DNA of 22,474 nt from an uncultured Lachnospiraceae bacterium (GTDB lineage: Bacteria; Bacillota; Clostridia; Lachnospirales; Lachnospiraceae). Of this stretch, positions 1 through 7,590 are shown piece by piece. Within the stretch, counting starts at the first letter, position 1. Each line of letters starts with the position of its first letter. The position numbers and the translations under genes are program-made. The notes beneath the pieces are model-generated. The model was not told the origin of the DNA and did not search any database. It saw only the letters and a program-made list of their open reading frames with translations. Where the stretch lies: positions 1 through 22,474 of the forward strand of contig UQWA01000036.1 in NCBI GenBank assembly GCA_900544685.1. The letters run 5' to 3'.

Positions 1-19
1 AGAAAAGAAGTTTTAAAAG

Positions 20-51
20 AAAAATGGTGCTGGGCATAATACCCAACACCA
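20..51 (-). terminator. Intrinsic terminator of the HAD hydrolase gene
   Basis: Read on the minus strand, a 10-bp stem (TGGTGTTGGG pairing with CCCAGCACCA, one G-T pair) with a 7-nt loop is followed by TTTTTC and further T-rich sequence. It lies about 27 bases after the stop codon of the HAD gene, the usual place for its terminator. Confidence 0.8.
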
Positions 52-69
52 AGTTTGTCTACAGTCTGC

Positions 70-100
70 GCCATCGGTTTAGAAGCCGATGGCATTTTTT
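70..100 (+). terminator. Perfect 8-bp hairpin with plus-strand T-run, overlapping the HAD gene 3' end
   Basis: GCCATCGG at 70-77 pairs perfectly with CCGATGGC at 86-93, followed on the plus strand by ATTTTTT. This is the form of a plus-strand intrinsic terminator. It overlaps the last codons and stop of the minus-strand HAD gene. No plus-strand gene is visible in the first 69 bases, so if it is a terminator it serves a convergent transcript from outside the window. Confidence 0.45.
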
Positions 101-672
101 ACAGCCTGAATATCTCCGGTAAAGACAATACCATCCATACCAAGAGCCTGACCGGCAACGATGTTTTCCACAAGATCATCAAGAAAGAAACAATTTTTTG
201 GGGAAAGATGAAAAGTATCAAATAAATACTGATAGATAGAAGGATCTGGTTTTGCCAGTTTTAATGGTGCGGAAAAAACAATACCATCGAATTCATTCAG
301 AATGGGATAGTAGTGTTTGGCTACCTCTGCAAAACGGGTAGATGCATTGGACAGGAGATAAATAGAGCAACCGGCTGCTTTTAATTCGTGAATAAAATCC
401 CATGTATCTGTTAATGGGCTTATGTACTGAAACCAGTTCGTATAAAAATCACGGGCAATATCTTTCAGAGAATCCGGAAGTTCAGTAATTGTTTCTGTTG
501 CAGTCTGATCATAATCAATCGTACCGGCATCCAAAGCCGGCCAGTTCTTAAAGATCGCGTCAGCCAGAATTGTAAAATCTTCTTTCGAATGAACATATTG
601 ACTAAGAATATAGTCCGCATCAAAACGACCAATCACATTTCCAAAATCAAATACAATATTCTTATATTTCAT
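79..672 (-). CDS. HAD-superfamily hydrolase, subfamily IA (YihX-like phosphatase)
   Basis: A probable soluble phosphomonoesterase of 197 residues; its substrate cannot be read from sequence. Motif I is FDFGNV (nucleophile Asp9). The second Asp of the usual DxD is Gly11, which is normal for the D-x-G-N-V group that includes E. coli YihX, so it does not by itself mean an inactive enzyme. Motif II is LLSNAS (Ser108), the motif III lysine is Lys141 in LAKPDP, and motif IV is LDD (165-166). Residues 15-90 form the helical cap. The frame extends upstream to 696, but the ATG at 672 has GGAGG eight bases before it and starts directly at the conserved strand, so I use it. The gene lies downstream of tRNA-Leu(AAG) with no strong promoter of its own in between, so it may depend on read-through or a weak promoter in the repeat block. 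Confidence 0.88.
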   Translation of the reverse strand: MKYKNIVFDFGNVIGRFDADYILSQYVHSKEDFTILADAIFKNWPALDAGTIDYDQTATETITELPDSLKDIARDFYTNWFQYISPLTDTWDFIHELKAAGCSIYLLSNASTRFAEVAKHYYPILNEFDGIVFSAPLKLAKPDPSIYQYLFDTFHLSPKNCFFLDDLVENIVAGQALGMDGIVFTGDIQAVKNAIGF

Positions 673-769
673 GACAGAATCCTCCATTAATATCAACAGT
701 ACTCTTCGCTTCTAAAACAAAAGCCCCATCCAAAGGATGAAACATTTGTTTAAAGAGTGCGGAAGATGG

Positions 770-804
770 GGCGCTGAACGTCCGGGGGACGTTCGCTTAG
801 CGCC
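770..804. repeat. GC-rich hairpin in the repeat spacer
   Basis: GGCGCT (770-775) pairs with AGCGCC (799-804), and GAACGTCC (776-783) pairs with GGACGTTC (787-794), with a GGG loop and a 4-nt bulge. It is clearly richer in GC than its surroundings and has no following T-run, so a terminator role is unlikely. It is one of the two palindromes between the direct repeat copies. Confidence 0.75.
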
Positions 805-813
805 GACCGTAGC

Positions 814-857
814 GAAGCGAAGAACTTGAATCCATGGATTCAAGTGCCCTTCGCTTC
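814..857. repeat. Long palindrome: perfect 22-bp core with outer 9-bp arms
   Basis: Bases 824-845 are a perfect 22-bp palindrome centred on CCATGG. Outside it, GAAGCGAAG (814-822) pairs with CTTCGCTTC (849-857), giving a cruciform of about 44 bases. The right outer arm is also the first nine bases of direct repeat copy 2, so repeat and palindrome interlock. It encodes no protein and has no T-run. It resembles a mobile palindromic repeat unit, but copy number elsewhere in the genome cannot be seen here. Confidence 0.75.
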
Positions 858-905
858 TAAATCAAAAAGCCCCATCCAAAGGATGGGACTTTTGATTTAA
901 GGTGA
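854..905 (-). terminator. Terminator-like hairpin downstream of tRNA-Leu(AAG)
   Basis: On the minus strand just after the tRNA, AAATCAAAAG-T-CCCATCC and GGATGGG-G-CTTTTTGATTT form a stem of roughly 18 bp with one bulge and a TTT loop. The U-rich side lies inside the stem, so it could act in both directions. A decayed version lies in repeat copy 1 (about 711-754). Confidence 0.6.
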
Positions 906-989
906 TGCGGAAGATGGGACTTGAACCCACACGGTGTAACCACCACAAGATCCTTAGTCTTGCTCGTCTGCCAATTCCGACACTTCCGC
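906..989 (-). tRNA. tRNA-Leu, anticodon AAG
   Basis: A full class II tRNA of 84 nt without encoded CCA. The acceptor stem GCGGAAG/CTTCCGC is perfect and the discriminator is A. The D stem is TCG/CGA with the Leu-typical loop GAATTGGCAGA. The anticodon stem is CAAGA/TCTTG with loop CTAAGGA, which places A34-A35-G36. The variable arm GGTG/CACC is followed by the T arm GTGGG-TTCAAGT-CCCAT. Bacteria usually read CUY with GAG; an A at position 34 would need deamination to inosine. The tRNA has its own consensus promoter and begins only 66 bases after the stop codon of the upstream exporter gene. Confidence 0.95.
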
Positions 990-1000
990 AAGCAAATAAT

Positions 1001-1029
1001 ATTATAACTATATAGGATATAAATGTCAA
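1001..1029 (-). promoter_or_regulatory. Consensus sigma-A promoter of tRNA-Leu(AAG)
   Basis: On the minus strand TTGACA (1029-1024) and TATAAT (1006-1001) are separated by exactly 17 bases, both boxes at full consensus. The expected start is about 5 bases before the mature tRNA. Confidence 0.9.
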
Positions 1030-1054
1030 GAAAATAATTAGAAAAGTTATAAAA

Positions 1055-2077
1055 CTATTTTTCGGCAGTTTCTATCTCATTGTGCCAGTAGATCTGAAGC
1101 TGCTGTTCATCCAGTCCGCTGATGAAACGGCTCTTGAATTTCAGAAAGTCTTCCAGATCCATCATGATATGATAGAGCATGGCACGGCTTTCGAATTCTT
1201 CACGATTCTGGGGAAGGGGACTTTCGCGGAAAGACAACATGATTTCTTCCAACCTATGAATCTGCTGTTCCGGATAATTTTTTTCACGGATGAAATCAGC
1301 CATATATAACATATAATCAGCAATGACATGAGCTTGTTCCGGCATGGTACGGACTTTCTGCATTTCATAATGAAGGTTATGCAGGATCTGGCATTGATTA
1401 TAGCGCATTTCAAAATAGGAGATATAGTATTCAGGGTGAGAGTGAAAGGTATTATTCTGGTATTCATATGCTTCTTTCACACAATTCTGAATATTGTGCT
1501 CCAGCGAAACAATATCTTCCCAGACATCCCGCTCCATCTGTTTGTTAGAGAGATAGGCGGCAAGTGCACCCATTAACATCTGAAGACGGTTTTCTACGTT
1601 CGAGATATTGGAAATAATATGTCTTCGATGACTCCGGTTCATATGAACCAGATTGAAAAGGACGGCAAGAACAATTCCAATCAATACCAGCAGAAATTCA
1701 TTGATGACAGCCCGTCCCATTTGCTCACGCTGAGTAAGCAGATGAGCGGCAATGACGGCGTTGACCGAGATCGTAGAACGAAGATCCAGAATCTCACAGA
1801 CAAAGACCAGAATAGTCAAAACTATACCATATGCAATCCAGGATGCTTCTATATGCGAATAGAACAGCCATGACAGAAAAATAGTGAGGACAAATGTGAT
1901 AATTCTCCACAGTGAAAGATGAAGTGTTTCCCACTTGGTAGTCATGAGTGTAAGCAGTGTGATAGTACCTGCAGAAATTGCATAATCCAGATGCATATAT
2001 TCAGCAAGATGGAGTGCAGCGCAGCTCCCGATTCCGATTTTCAGAGATAACATTAAAATTTTTCTGTACTTTTCCAT
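1055..2077 (-). CDS. Aromatic acid exporter (ArAE/FUSC-like) family membrane protein
   Basis: The protein has 340 residues. The first ~150 hold a series of hydrophobic helices, beginning KILMLSLKIGIGSCAALHLAEYM and ending LVLIGIVLAVLFNLVHM. The remaining ~190 residues are soluble and helical, rich in His, Glu and Arg. This two-part layout (ArAE_1 membrane domain plus cytoplasmic C-terminal domain) and the length match the Firmicute family related to B. subtilis YqjA. Known relatives of the wider FUSC family export aromatic carboxylic acids, but the substrate here is unknown. The start has AGGAGG three bases before ATG, which is rather close. The stop lies 25 bases before the tRNA-Leu promoter with no clear terminator, so some transcripts may continue into the tRNA. 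Confidence 0.85.
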   Translation of the reverse strand: MEKYRKILMLSLKIGIGSCAALHLAEYMHLDYAISAGTITLLTLMTTKWETLHLSLWRIITFVLTIFLSWLFYSHIEASWIAYGIVLTILVFVCEILDLRSTISVNAVIAAHLLTQREQMGRAVINEFLLVLIGIVLAVLFNLVHMNRSHRRHIISNISNVENRLQMLMGALAAYLSNKQMERDVWEDIVSLEHNIQNCVKEAYEYQNNTFHSHPEYYISYFEMRYNQCQILHNLHYEMQKVRTMPEQAHVIADYMLYMADFIREKNYPEQQIHRLEEIMLSFRESPLPQNREEFESRAMLYHIMMDLEDFLKFKSRFISGLDEQQLQIYWHNEIETAEK

Positions 2078-2247
2078 AATCCTCCTGTTAACTCATATAT
2101 TATAGCTGTTCAAAGACCATCACCTATTTATGGCACAGAACAGATACAAAGTCTTTGAATTGAGTATAACATAGGAAGAAAACGAGGGAAACAAAAAGAA
2201 ACCGAAAAACGAGATAAAAAAAGCATGAAAAGAAAATAAAAAAGTAG

Positions 2248-2276
2248 TTGACATTTTGAAATGTATATTGTATATT
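2248..2276 (+). promoter_or_regulatory. Promoter of tRNA-Leu(CAG)
   Basis: TTGACA (2248-2253), a 17-base spacer, then TATATT (2271-2276). The expected start near 2283 leaves a 5' leader of about 30 bases before the mature tRNA. Confidence 0.85.
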
Positions 2277-2313
2277 AATACATGTGCTAAGGAACACGAA
2301 GCACATAAGAAAT

Positions 2314-2398
2314 GCAGGAGTGGCGGAATTGGCAGACGCGCAGGCTTCAGGTGCCTGTGGCCGTTAAGACCGTGTGGGTTCAAGTCCCATCTCCTGCA
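2314..2398 (+). tRNA. tRNA-Leu, anticodon CAG
   Basis: A class II tRNA of 85 nt. The acceptor stem is GCAGGAG/CTCCTGC with discriminator A and no encoded CCA. The D arm is GCG-GAATTGGCAGA-CGC. The anticodon stem CAGGC/GCCTG encloses loop TTCAGGT, giving anticodon CAG for the codon CUG. A long variable arm is followed by T arm GTGGG-TTCAAGT-CCCAT, identical to that of the divergent tRNA-Leu(AAG). A TCTTTTTT run follows at once and may help 3' end formation. Confidence 0.96.
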
Positions 2399-2490
2399 TC
2401 TTTTTTATTTTCAGGAGAAGCTTATCTTGTGCAAACGGTGTCTGTTCAGTACCTTCACAGTGGAGTCTGAACAGTTACTGTAATTTACAT

Positions 2491-2519
2491 TTGATTCTAA
2501 GACTAATAAATGCTATACT
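2491..2519 (+). promoter_or_regulatory. Probable promoter of the apt-relA operon, inside the upstream terminator
   Basis: TTGATT (2491-2496), a 17-base spacer and TATACT (2514-2519). The -10 box is at the inner end of the 5' arm of the hairpin at 2505-2536, so the new transcript would start about 2526 and lack that arm. It is the best-matching promoter before apt, whose start is 72 bases further on. Confidence 0.6.
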
Positions 2520-2542
2520 TCAAGATAGCATTTATTTTTTTA
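2505..2542 (+). terminator. Intrinsic terminator between tRNA-Leu(CAG) and apt
   Basis: A perfect 12-bp stem (AATAAATGCTAT with ATAGCATTTATT) with an 8-nt loop is followed by TTTTT. It would stop transcripts from the tRNA-Leu promoter. It shares sequence with the putative apt promoter. Confidence 0.8.
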
Positions 2543-2597
2543 TCATAACAGGAATCTTTTGCGGTTTGAAAATCTAATTTGAGTGGAGGAGAGACAA

Positions 2598-3125
2598 ATG
2601 AAAAAATCTGTGGAAAAATATGTAAGAAGTATTCCGGATTTCCCGGAACCAGGTATTATTTTCCGTGATATTACAAGTGTATTGCAGGATGCGGATGGAC
2701 TGCAGATGGCGATAGATGAAATGCAGGCACTGATTGATCCTGATAAGGTAGACGTGATTGCAGGAACAGAATCCAGAGGATTTATTTTTGGAGCTCCGAT
2801 TGCTTATAATTTACACAAACCATTTGTATTAATTCGAAAAAAGGGAAAACTTCCTTGTGAGACAGTTTCCCGTGCTTATGATCTGGAATATGGCACAGCA
2901 GAGATTGAGATGCATAAGGATGCAATTAAACCAGGACAGAGAGTCGTAGTTATTGATGATCTTCTGGCAACCGGCGGAACGCTGGAAGCGTGCAACAAGC
3001 TGATCGAAGAACTGGGCGGCATCGTGGACAAAAACGTATTCCTGATTGAGCTTGCAGGATTAAAGGGAAGAGAAAAGCTGAAAGATTATGAAGTAGCATC
3101 CGTAATCTGTTATGAGGGAAAATAA
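2598..3125 (+). CDS. apt: Adenine phosphoribosyltransferase
   Basis: Converts adenine and PRPP to AMP and pyrophosphate in purine salvage. The 175 residues match the family's usual length. The N-terminus VRSIPDFPEPGIIFRDIT is a family signature, and the PRPP-binding loop VVVIDDLLATGGT is at 116-128. The frame opens at GTG 2583, but that codon overlaps the Shine-Dalgarno GGAGG (2585-2589). The ATG at 2598, eight bases after it, is the proper start. It is the first gene of the seven-gene operon. relA follows after 38 bases, an order common in Clostridia and Bacilli. The gene links nucleotide salvage with (p)ppGpp metabolism only by neighbourhood; no direct regulation is visible. Confidence 0.97.
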   Translation: MKKSVEKYVRSIPDFPEPGIIFRDITSVLQDADGLQMAIDEMQALIDPDKVDVIAGTESRGFIFGAPIAYNLHKPFVLIRKKGKLPCETVSRAYDLEYGTAEIEMHKDAIKPGQRVVVIDDLLATGGTLEACNKLIEELGGIVDKNVFLIELAGLKGREKLKDYEVASVICYEGK

Positions 3126-3163
3126 GACAGCCCAGACAGACATCCGGATTAGACGGTGGTTAG

Positions 3164-5479
3164 ATGAATAATACAGAGAATACAACAAAACTTGAAGAAA
3201 TCAAAAAAGTGGAAGCCAGCGTAAAGAAGATGGAAGATTTTACAGATCCGGAGAAGCTTCATCAGGAACTGCTTGCCGGTATCCGTAAGTATCATCCGTC
3301 GGCTGATCTGTCCATGATAGAGAAGGCATATCAGGTAGCGGCAGAAGCTCATAAGGATCAGAAAAGAAAGTCTGGTGAACCGTACATCATTCATCCACTC
3401 TGTGTCGGAATCATTCTGGCAGATCTGGAGATGGATAAGGAGACGATTGCAGCAGGACTGCTCCATGACGTGGTAGAAGACACGGTTATGACTTACGACG
3501 AAATCAAAGAAGAATTCGGAGAAGAAGTTGCACAGCTCGTGGATGGTGTTACAAAACTGGGACAGTTAAGCTATTCCGCAGATAAAGTAGAGGTACAGGC
3601 GGAGAACCTGAGAAAGATGTTCCTTGCCATGGCCAAGGATATCCGTGTCATCATTATCAAGCTGGCTGACCGGCTGCATAATATGCGTACGTTGAAATAT
3701 ATGCGTCCGGAGAAGCAGAAGGAAAAAGCCAGAGAGACGATGGATATCTATGCTCCGATTGCGCAGCGTCTCGGTATATCCAAGATCAAGGTAGAACTGG
3801 ATGACCTCTCACTGAAGTATCTTCAGCCAGATGTTTACTATGATCTGGTAGAGAAGATTGCACTGCGTAAGGTAGAACGGGAAAAGTTTGTACAGGGAAT
3901 TGTAGACGAAGTAAAAAGACACATCGATGAGGCAGGAATCAAGGCTCAGGTAGATGGAAGAGTCAAGCACTTTTTCAGCATCTATAAGAAGATGGTGAAT
4001 CAGGACAAGACTCTGGATCAGATCTATGACCTGTTTGCAGTGCGTATCATAGTGGACACTGTGAAGGACTGTTATGCAGCACTGGGTGTGATTCATGAGA
4101 TGTACACACCAATTCCGGGACGTTTCAAGGATTATATTGCCATGCCGAAGCCAAATATGTACCAGTCCCTTCATACCACGCTGATCGGACCAAACGGTAC
4201 ACCGTTTGAGATCCAGATCCGTACGTTTGAGATGCACCGTACTGCAGAATATGGTATCGCAGCACATTGGAAGTATAAGGAACAGTCTGACGGCAAGAAG
4301 GCATCGGGTAATCAGGAAGAAGCTAAGATGACCTGGCTGCGTCAGATTCTGGAATGGCAGCGGGATATGTCCGATAACAGAGAATTTATGAATCTGTTAA
4401 AAAGTGACCTGGATCTGTTTGCAGAGAATGTATATTGTTTCACTCCGGCAGGAGATGTGAAGAACCTTCCGGCAGGATCCACACCGATTGATTTTGCTTA
4501 CAGCGTACATTCCGCAGTCGGCAATAAGATGGTCGGGGCCAGGGTCAATGGCAAGCTGGTCAATATCGATTATGTGATCCAGAATGGAGACCGCGTGGAG
4601 GTTATAACTTCACAGAATTCCAAGGGACCAAGCCGTGACTGGCTGAAGATCGTTAAGAGTACACAGGCGAAGAACAAGATCAATCAGTGGTTTAAGCAGG
4701 AATTAAAAGAAGATAACATCGTTAAGGGGCAGAATCTGTTTGCCAGCTATTGTAAGGCAAAAGGCATTGTGCAGAGTGATTTGTTGAAGCCGGAATTCAT
4801 GCAGGCAGTAATGGCAAAATACGGATTTCGTGACTGGGACTCTGTAATGGCTGCCATAGGACATGGTGGGCTGAAAGAAGGCCAGGTGGGAAACCGCCTT
4901 CTGGAAGAATATAAGAAGAAGCAGAAGAAGGAACTGACAGATGCGCAGGTACTGCAGGCAGTGGAAAATGCAGGAACTACAGTGACTGCCGCAGGCAAGG
5001 ATAAGAATAAACGGACACAGAATAAGAGCGGCATCATTGTCAAAGGAATCGATGATGTGGCAGTCCGGTTTGCAAAATGTTGCAGCCCGGTACCAGGGGA
5101 TGAGATTGTGGGATTTGTCACCAGAGGAAGAGGTGTGACCATTCACCGGACAGACTGTGTGAATATGATTCATCTTCCAAGTGAAGACAGAGTACGTCTC
5201 ATTGATGCAGAGTGGCAGGCGGCAGGCGATATGGCAGGAAGGTATCCGGCAGAGATCAAGATCTTTGGCAACAACCGTACCGGACTGCTGGTAGATATCT
5301 CCAAGATCTTTACCGAACGTCAGATCGATATGATTGGAGTGAACTCCAGAACCAGCAAGCAGGGAACTGCGACTATCTCCCTCTCTTTTGAAGTGGGAAG
5401 CCGCGGGGAGCTGGATTCACTGATTGCAAAACTCAGACAGGTGGAGAGCGTAATTGATATTGAACGTACCACCGGATAA
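3164..5479 (+). CDS. relA: Bifunctional (p)ppGpp synthetase/hydrolase, Rel/SpoT family
   Basis: Makes and degrades the stringent-response alarmone (p)ppGpp. All domains of a long RSH protein are present in 771 residues. The N-terminal HD hydrolase has the intact motif LLHDVVED, so hydrolase activity is expected. The synthetase domain has GRFKDYIAMPKPNMYQSLHT and EIQIRT; its RFKD is the form found in bifunctional Rel proteins, not in synthetase-only RelA. A TGS domain follows (about 420-485), then the helical region, the zinc-finger-like segment with the CC pair in FAKCCSPVPGDEIVGF, and a C-terminal ACT domain. The ribosome binding site is weak (GGTGG before ATG). The stop codon overlaps the Shine-Dalgarno of the next gene. 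Confidence 0.97.
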   Translation: MNNTENTTKLEEIKKVEASVKKMEDFTDPEKLHQELLAGIRKYHPSADLSMIEKAYQVAAEAHKDQKRKSGEPYIIHPLCVGIILADLEMDKETIAAGLLHDVVEDTVMTYDEIKEEFGEEVAQLVDGVTKLGQLSYSADKVEVQAENLRKMFLAMAKDIRVIIIKLADRLHNMRTLKYMRPEKQKEKARETMDIYAPIAQRLGISKIKVELDDLSLKYLQPDVYYDLVEKIALRKVEREKFVQGIVDEVKRHIDEAGIKAQVDGRVKHFFSIYKKMVNQDKTLDQIYDLFAVRIIVDTVKDCYAALGVIHEMYTPIPGRFKDYIAMPKPNMYQSLHTTLIGPNGTPFEIQIRTFEMHRTAEYGIAAHWKYKEQSDGKKASGNQEEAKMTWLRQILEWQRDMSDNREFMNLLKSDLDLFAENVYCFTPAGDVKNLPAGSTPIDFAYSVHSAVGNKMVGARVNGKLVNIDYVIQNGDRVEVITSQNSKGPSRDWLKIVKSTQAKNKINQWFKQELKEDNIVKGQNLFASYCKAKGIVQSDLLKPEFMQAVMAKYGFRDWDSVMAAIGHGGLKEGQVGNRLLEEYKKKQKKELTDAQVLQAVENAGTTVTAAGKDKNKRTQNKSGIIVKGIDDVAVRFAKCCSPVPGDEIVGFVTRGRGVTIHRTDCVNMIHLPSEDRVRLIDAEWQAAGDMAGRYPAEIKIFGNNRTGLLVDISKIFTERQIDMIGVNSRTSKQGTATISLSFEVGSRGELDSLIAKLRQVESVIDIERTTG

Positions 5480-5488
5480 GGAGCAGCG

Positions 5489-6118
5489 ATGGGAAAATTA
5501 AAAATAGAACAGCGTGTCATTGGAATGGTGGCAACTAATGTATATTTGGGAATCAATATGGAGACAAAAGAAGCCTTTCTGGTGGATCCGGCAGACCGCG
5601 CAGAGGATATTGCACAGTGGATCCGGCAGGATGGTGTGACGCTGAAGGCAATCCTGCTGACTCATGGACATTTTGACCACATCGGTGCAGTGGCTGGACT
5701 GAAGAAGAAATTTCAGGTACCGGTATATGCCATGGGGGCAGAAGCTGTGGTGATGGAAGATTCCACCCTGAATCTGTCTGCAAACTGGGCATCTGCGTTT
5801 ACAGTCAAATGCGATCACGAACTGACAGATGAAGAGAAGTTTCAGGTGGCAGGATTTGATATTGTGGCGTATCATACACCGGGACACACCAAGGGAGGTG
5901 CCTGTTATTATATTGAAGAAGAACAGGTTCTCTTTTCCGGAGATACGATTTTCTGCCATTCAGTGGGAAGAACGGATCTGCCAACAGGAAGCATGGGTGA
6001 ACTGAGAAGATCGGTACAGAGAATGCTGCAGATCCTTCCGGATGCGACCAGAGTTATGCCGGGACATGAATGTGATACCAGCATTGCAGATGAAAAAAGA
6101 TATAATCCTTACAGTTAA
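5489..6118 (+). CDS. MBL-fold metallo-hydrolase, GloB/YqgX-like
   Basis: A soluble 209-residue metallo-beta-lactamase-fold hydrolase. The metal ligands are in place: His59-x-His61-x-Asp63-His64 in THGHFDHIG, His133 in HTPGHTKGG, Asp152 in FSGDTIF, and His193 in MPGHECDT. The SVGRTDLPTGS stretch is typical of the glyoxalase II-like hydroxyacylglutathione hydrolase group. The glutathione-binding C-terminal domain of true GloB is missing, so the substrate is probably another thioester or thiol adduct. AAGGAG overlaps the relA stop codon, nine bases separate the two genes, and hemZ follows after 11 bases, so translation is likely coupled. An MBL gene at this position after relA is common in Clostridia. 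Confidence 0.92.
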   Translation: MGKLKIEQRVIGMVATNVYLGINMETKEAFLVDPADRAEDIAQWIRQDGVTLKAILLTHGHFDHIGAVAGLKKKFQVPVYAMGAEAVVMEDSTLNLSANWASAFTVKCDHELTDEEKFQVAGFDIVAYHTPGHTKGGACYYIEEEQVLFSGDTIFCHSVGRTDLPTGSMGELRRSVQRMLQILPDATRVMPGHECDTSIADEKRYNPYS

Positions 6119-6129
6119 AGGAAAAGAAT

Positions 6130-7590
6130 ATGATAGCAGTACAGTTAAATAAAAGAGATTTTGAATATGATATCCATTCCCTGATACGGGCATTTTATCC
6201 GGGAATGGATGTTCCTGTGTATCAGGAAGGTGAGGCAGAACCGGAAGGCTGGGAGAAAAAGCTGGTGGTAGATTATCAGTCAGATCAGATCCGTCTGGAG
6301 CTGATGGATGAAAAAGGCGGGATTTTGGAAAAAGCACAGCGGGATGTGGACTATGAAGCAGACCGTAAGGCAACCAAGAATGTACTGAAGAGCATGCTTT
6401 ATGAGATGCTGAGAGACTATACCGGACAGTCTCTTCCATGGGGGAATCTGACTGGGATCCGTCCCACCAAGATTCCGATGGCACTACTGGAGCAGGGGTG
6501 GAAGAACACGGAAATTGCGGATTATATGCGTAAGACCTATTACACCAGTAATGAGAAGACCGCACTTTCCATTATGATTGCCAATCGGGAACGGCACATT
6601 TTAAAAGATATTAATTATGAAGATGGATATAGCTTATATGTAGGCATTCCATTTTGCCCAAGCATCTGCCTGTATTGTTCATTCAGTTCCAGTCCACTGG
6701 CAGTATGGAGAGATAAGGTAGACATGTATCTGGATGCTCTTTGCAAGGAGATTGAAGCCTGTGCACGGATTTATCAGAATCGTAAGCTGGATACTATCTA
6801 TATGGGCGGAGGAACACCGACTACATTGGAACCATATCAGATGGACCGGCTTCTGACCAAGATAGAGGAATGCTTTGACAGAAGATATCTGAAGGAATTT
6901 ACAGTAGAAGCAGGACGCCCTGACAGTATCACCAGAGAGAAACTGGAAGTGCTGCGGGCACACGGTATCAGCAGAATCTCCATCAATCCACAGACCATGA
7001 ATCAGAAGACGCTGGATATTATCGGCAGGAGACATACGGTAGAACAGACAGTGGATGCTTTTCATCTGGCAAGAGAGTTAGGATTTGACAATATCAATAT
7101 GGATCTGATCGTGGGACTTCCGGGAGAAGAATACGGGCAGGTGGAACATACCATGAAAGAAGTGACTGCCCTGGATCCAGACAGTATTACAGTGCATTCT
7201 CTGGCAGTGAAGCGTGCTGCCAGACTGAATATGTTCAAAGATCAGTATAAAGAGATGACCTTTACCAACAATCAGCAGATTATGGAGATGACAGCCAGAT
7301 ATGCATATCAGGCGGGACATTCGCCGTATTATCTGTACCGTCAGAAAAATATGGCAGGTAACTTTGAAAATGTGGGCTATGCCAAGCCGGACAGTGCAGG
7401 TATCTACAATATTTTGATTATGGAAGAAAAACAGAGTATACTGGCTCTTGGAGCAGGTGCTACGTCCAAGAAAGTTACCGGTGAACTGATACAGCGGACA
7501 GAAAATGTAAAAGACATCAAAAACTATGTGGAACGTATAGACGAGATGATTGAGCGCAAAAGGCTACTAATGGAAACGGATTCACAATAA
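6130..7590 (+). CDS. hemZ: HemZ-type radical SAM protein (coproporphyrinogen III dehydrogenase family)
   Basis: 486 residues, close to the ~500 of B. subtilis HemZ. Residues 1-165 form the N-terminal region particular to HemZ, including GQSLPWGNLTGIRPTKI. The radical SAM core follows with C176-x3-C180-x2-C183 for the 4Fe-4S cluster, then GGGTPT (226-231), FTVEAGRPDSI, RISINPQTMN and the C-terminal HemN-like segment. HemN relatives oxidise coproporphyrinogen III without oxygen, but HemZ occurs in many Clostridia without a full haem pathway, and some HemN-like proteins do other radical chemistry, so the reaction is not certain. The stop TAA overlaps the ATG of the HD-GYP gene (TAATG), indicating coupled translation. 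Confidence 0.93.
   Translation: MIAVQLNKRDFEYDIHSLIRAFYPGMDVPVYQEGEAEPEGWEKKLVVDYQSDQIRLELMDEKGGILEKAQRDVDYEADRKATKNVLKSMLYEMLRDYTGQSLPWGNLTGIRPTKIPMALLEQGWKNTEIADYMRKTYYTSNEKTALSIMIANRERHILKDINYEDGYSLYVGIPFCPSICLYCSFSSSPLAVWRDKVDMYLDALCKEIEACARIYQNRKLDTIYMGGGTPTTLEPYQMDRLLTKIEECFDRRYLKEFTVEAGRPDSITREKLEVLRAHGISRISINPQTMNQKTLDIIGRRHTVEQTVDAFHLARELGFDNINMDLIVGLPGEEYGQVEHTMKEVTALDPDSITVHSLAVKRAARLNMFKDQYKEMTFTNNQQIMEMTARYAYQAGHSPYYLYRQKNMAGNFENVGYAKPDSAGIYNILIMEEKQSILALGAGATSKKVTGELIQRTENVKDIKNYVERIDEMIERKRLLMETDSQ

Larger units (their letters stand above)
704..918. repeat. Imperfect direct repeat duplicating the tRNA-Leu 3' end and terminator
   Basis: Copy 1 (704-770) and copy 2 (849-918) both begin CTTCGCTTCTAAA, continue through AAAGCCCCATCCAAAGGATG, and end with the same 13 bases TGCGGAAGATGGG. 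In copy 2 those 13 bases are the true 3' end of tRNA-Leu (906-918). In copy 1 (758-770) they are an orphan fragment. The copies differ by a few substitutions and small gaps and flank a 78-base spacer with two hairpins. Possible origins are a local duplication, a palindromic (REP/MITE-like) element, or an old integration footprint at a tRNA 3' end. No integrase gene is present. Confidence 0.8.

Noticed and set aside
640..672. Loss of the second motif I aspartate (DFG instead of DxD) as a sign of a dead HAD enzyme
   Set aside because: D-x-G-N-V is the normal motif of the YihX-like group; all other catalytic residues are present.
1082..1873. Plus-strand open frames opposite the exporter gene
   Set aside because: They are shadows of the minus-strand coding sequence, lack ribosome binding sites and have no recognisable motifs.
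2109..2159. Nine-base inverted repeat TTCAAAGAC / GTCTTTGAA upstream of the exporter gene
   Set aside because: The arms are 33 bases apart in AT-rich DNA without a T-run or promoter relation; too weak to call an operator or terminator.
2442..2474. Inverted repeat CTGTTCAG / CTGAACAG between tRNA-Leu(CAG) and apt
   Set aside because: An 8-bp stem with a 17-base loop, lying upstream of the probable apt start site, so it would not be in the apt leader. No T-run follows. Left without a function.
2256..2483. Open frame running through tRNA-Leu(CAG)
   Set aside because: It is an accidental reading of the tRNA gene and its flanks with no protein-like features.
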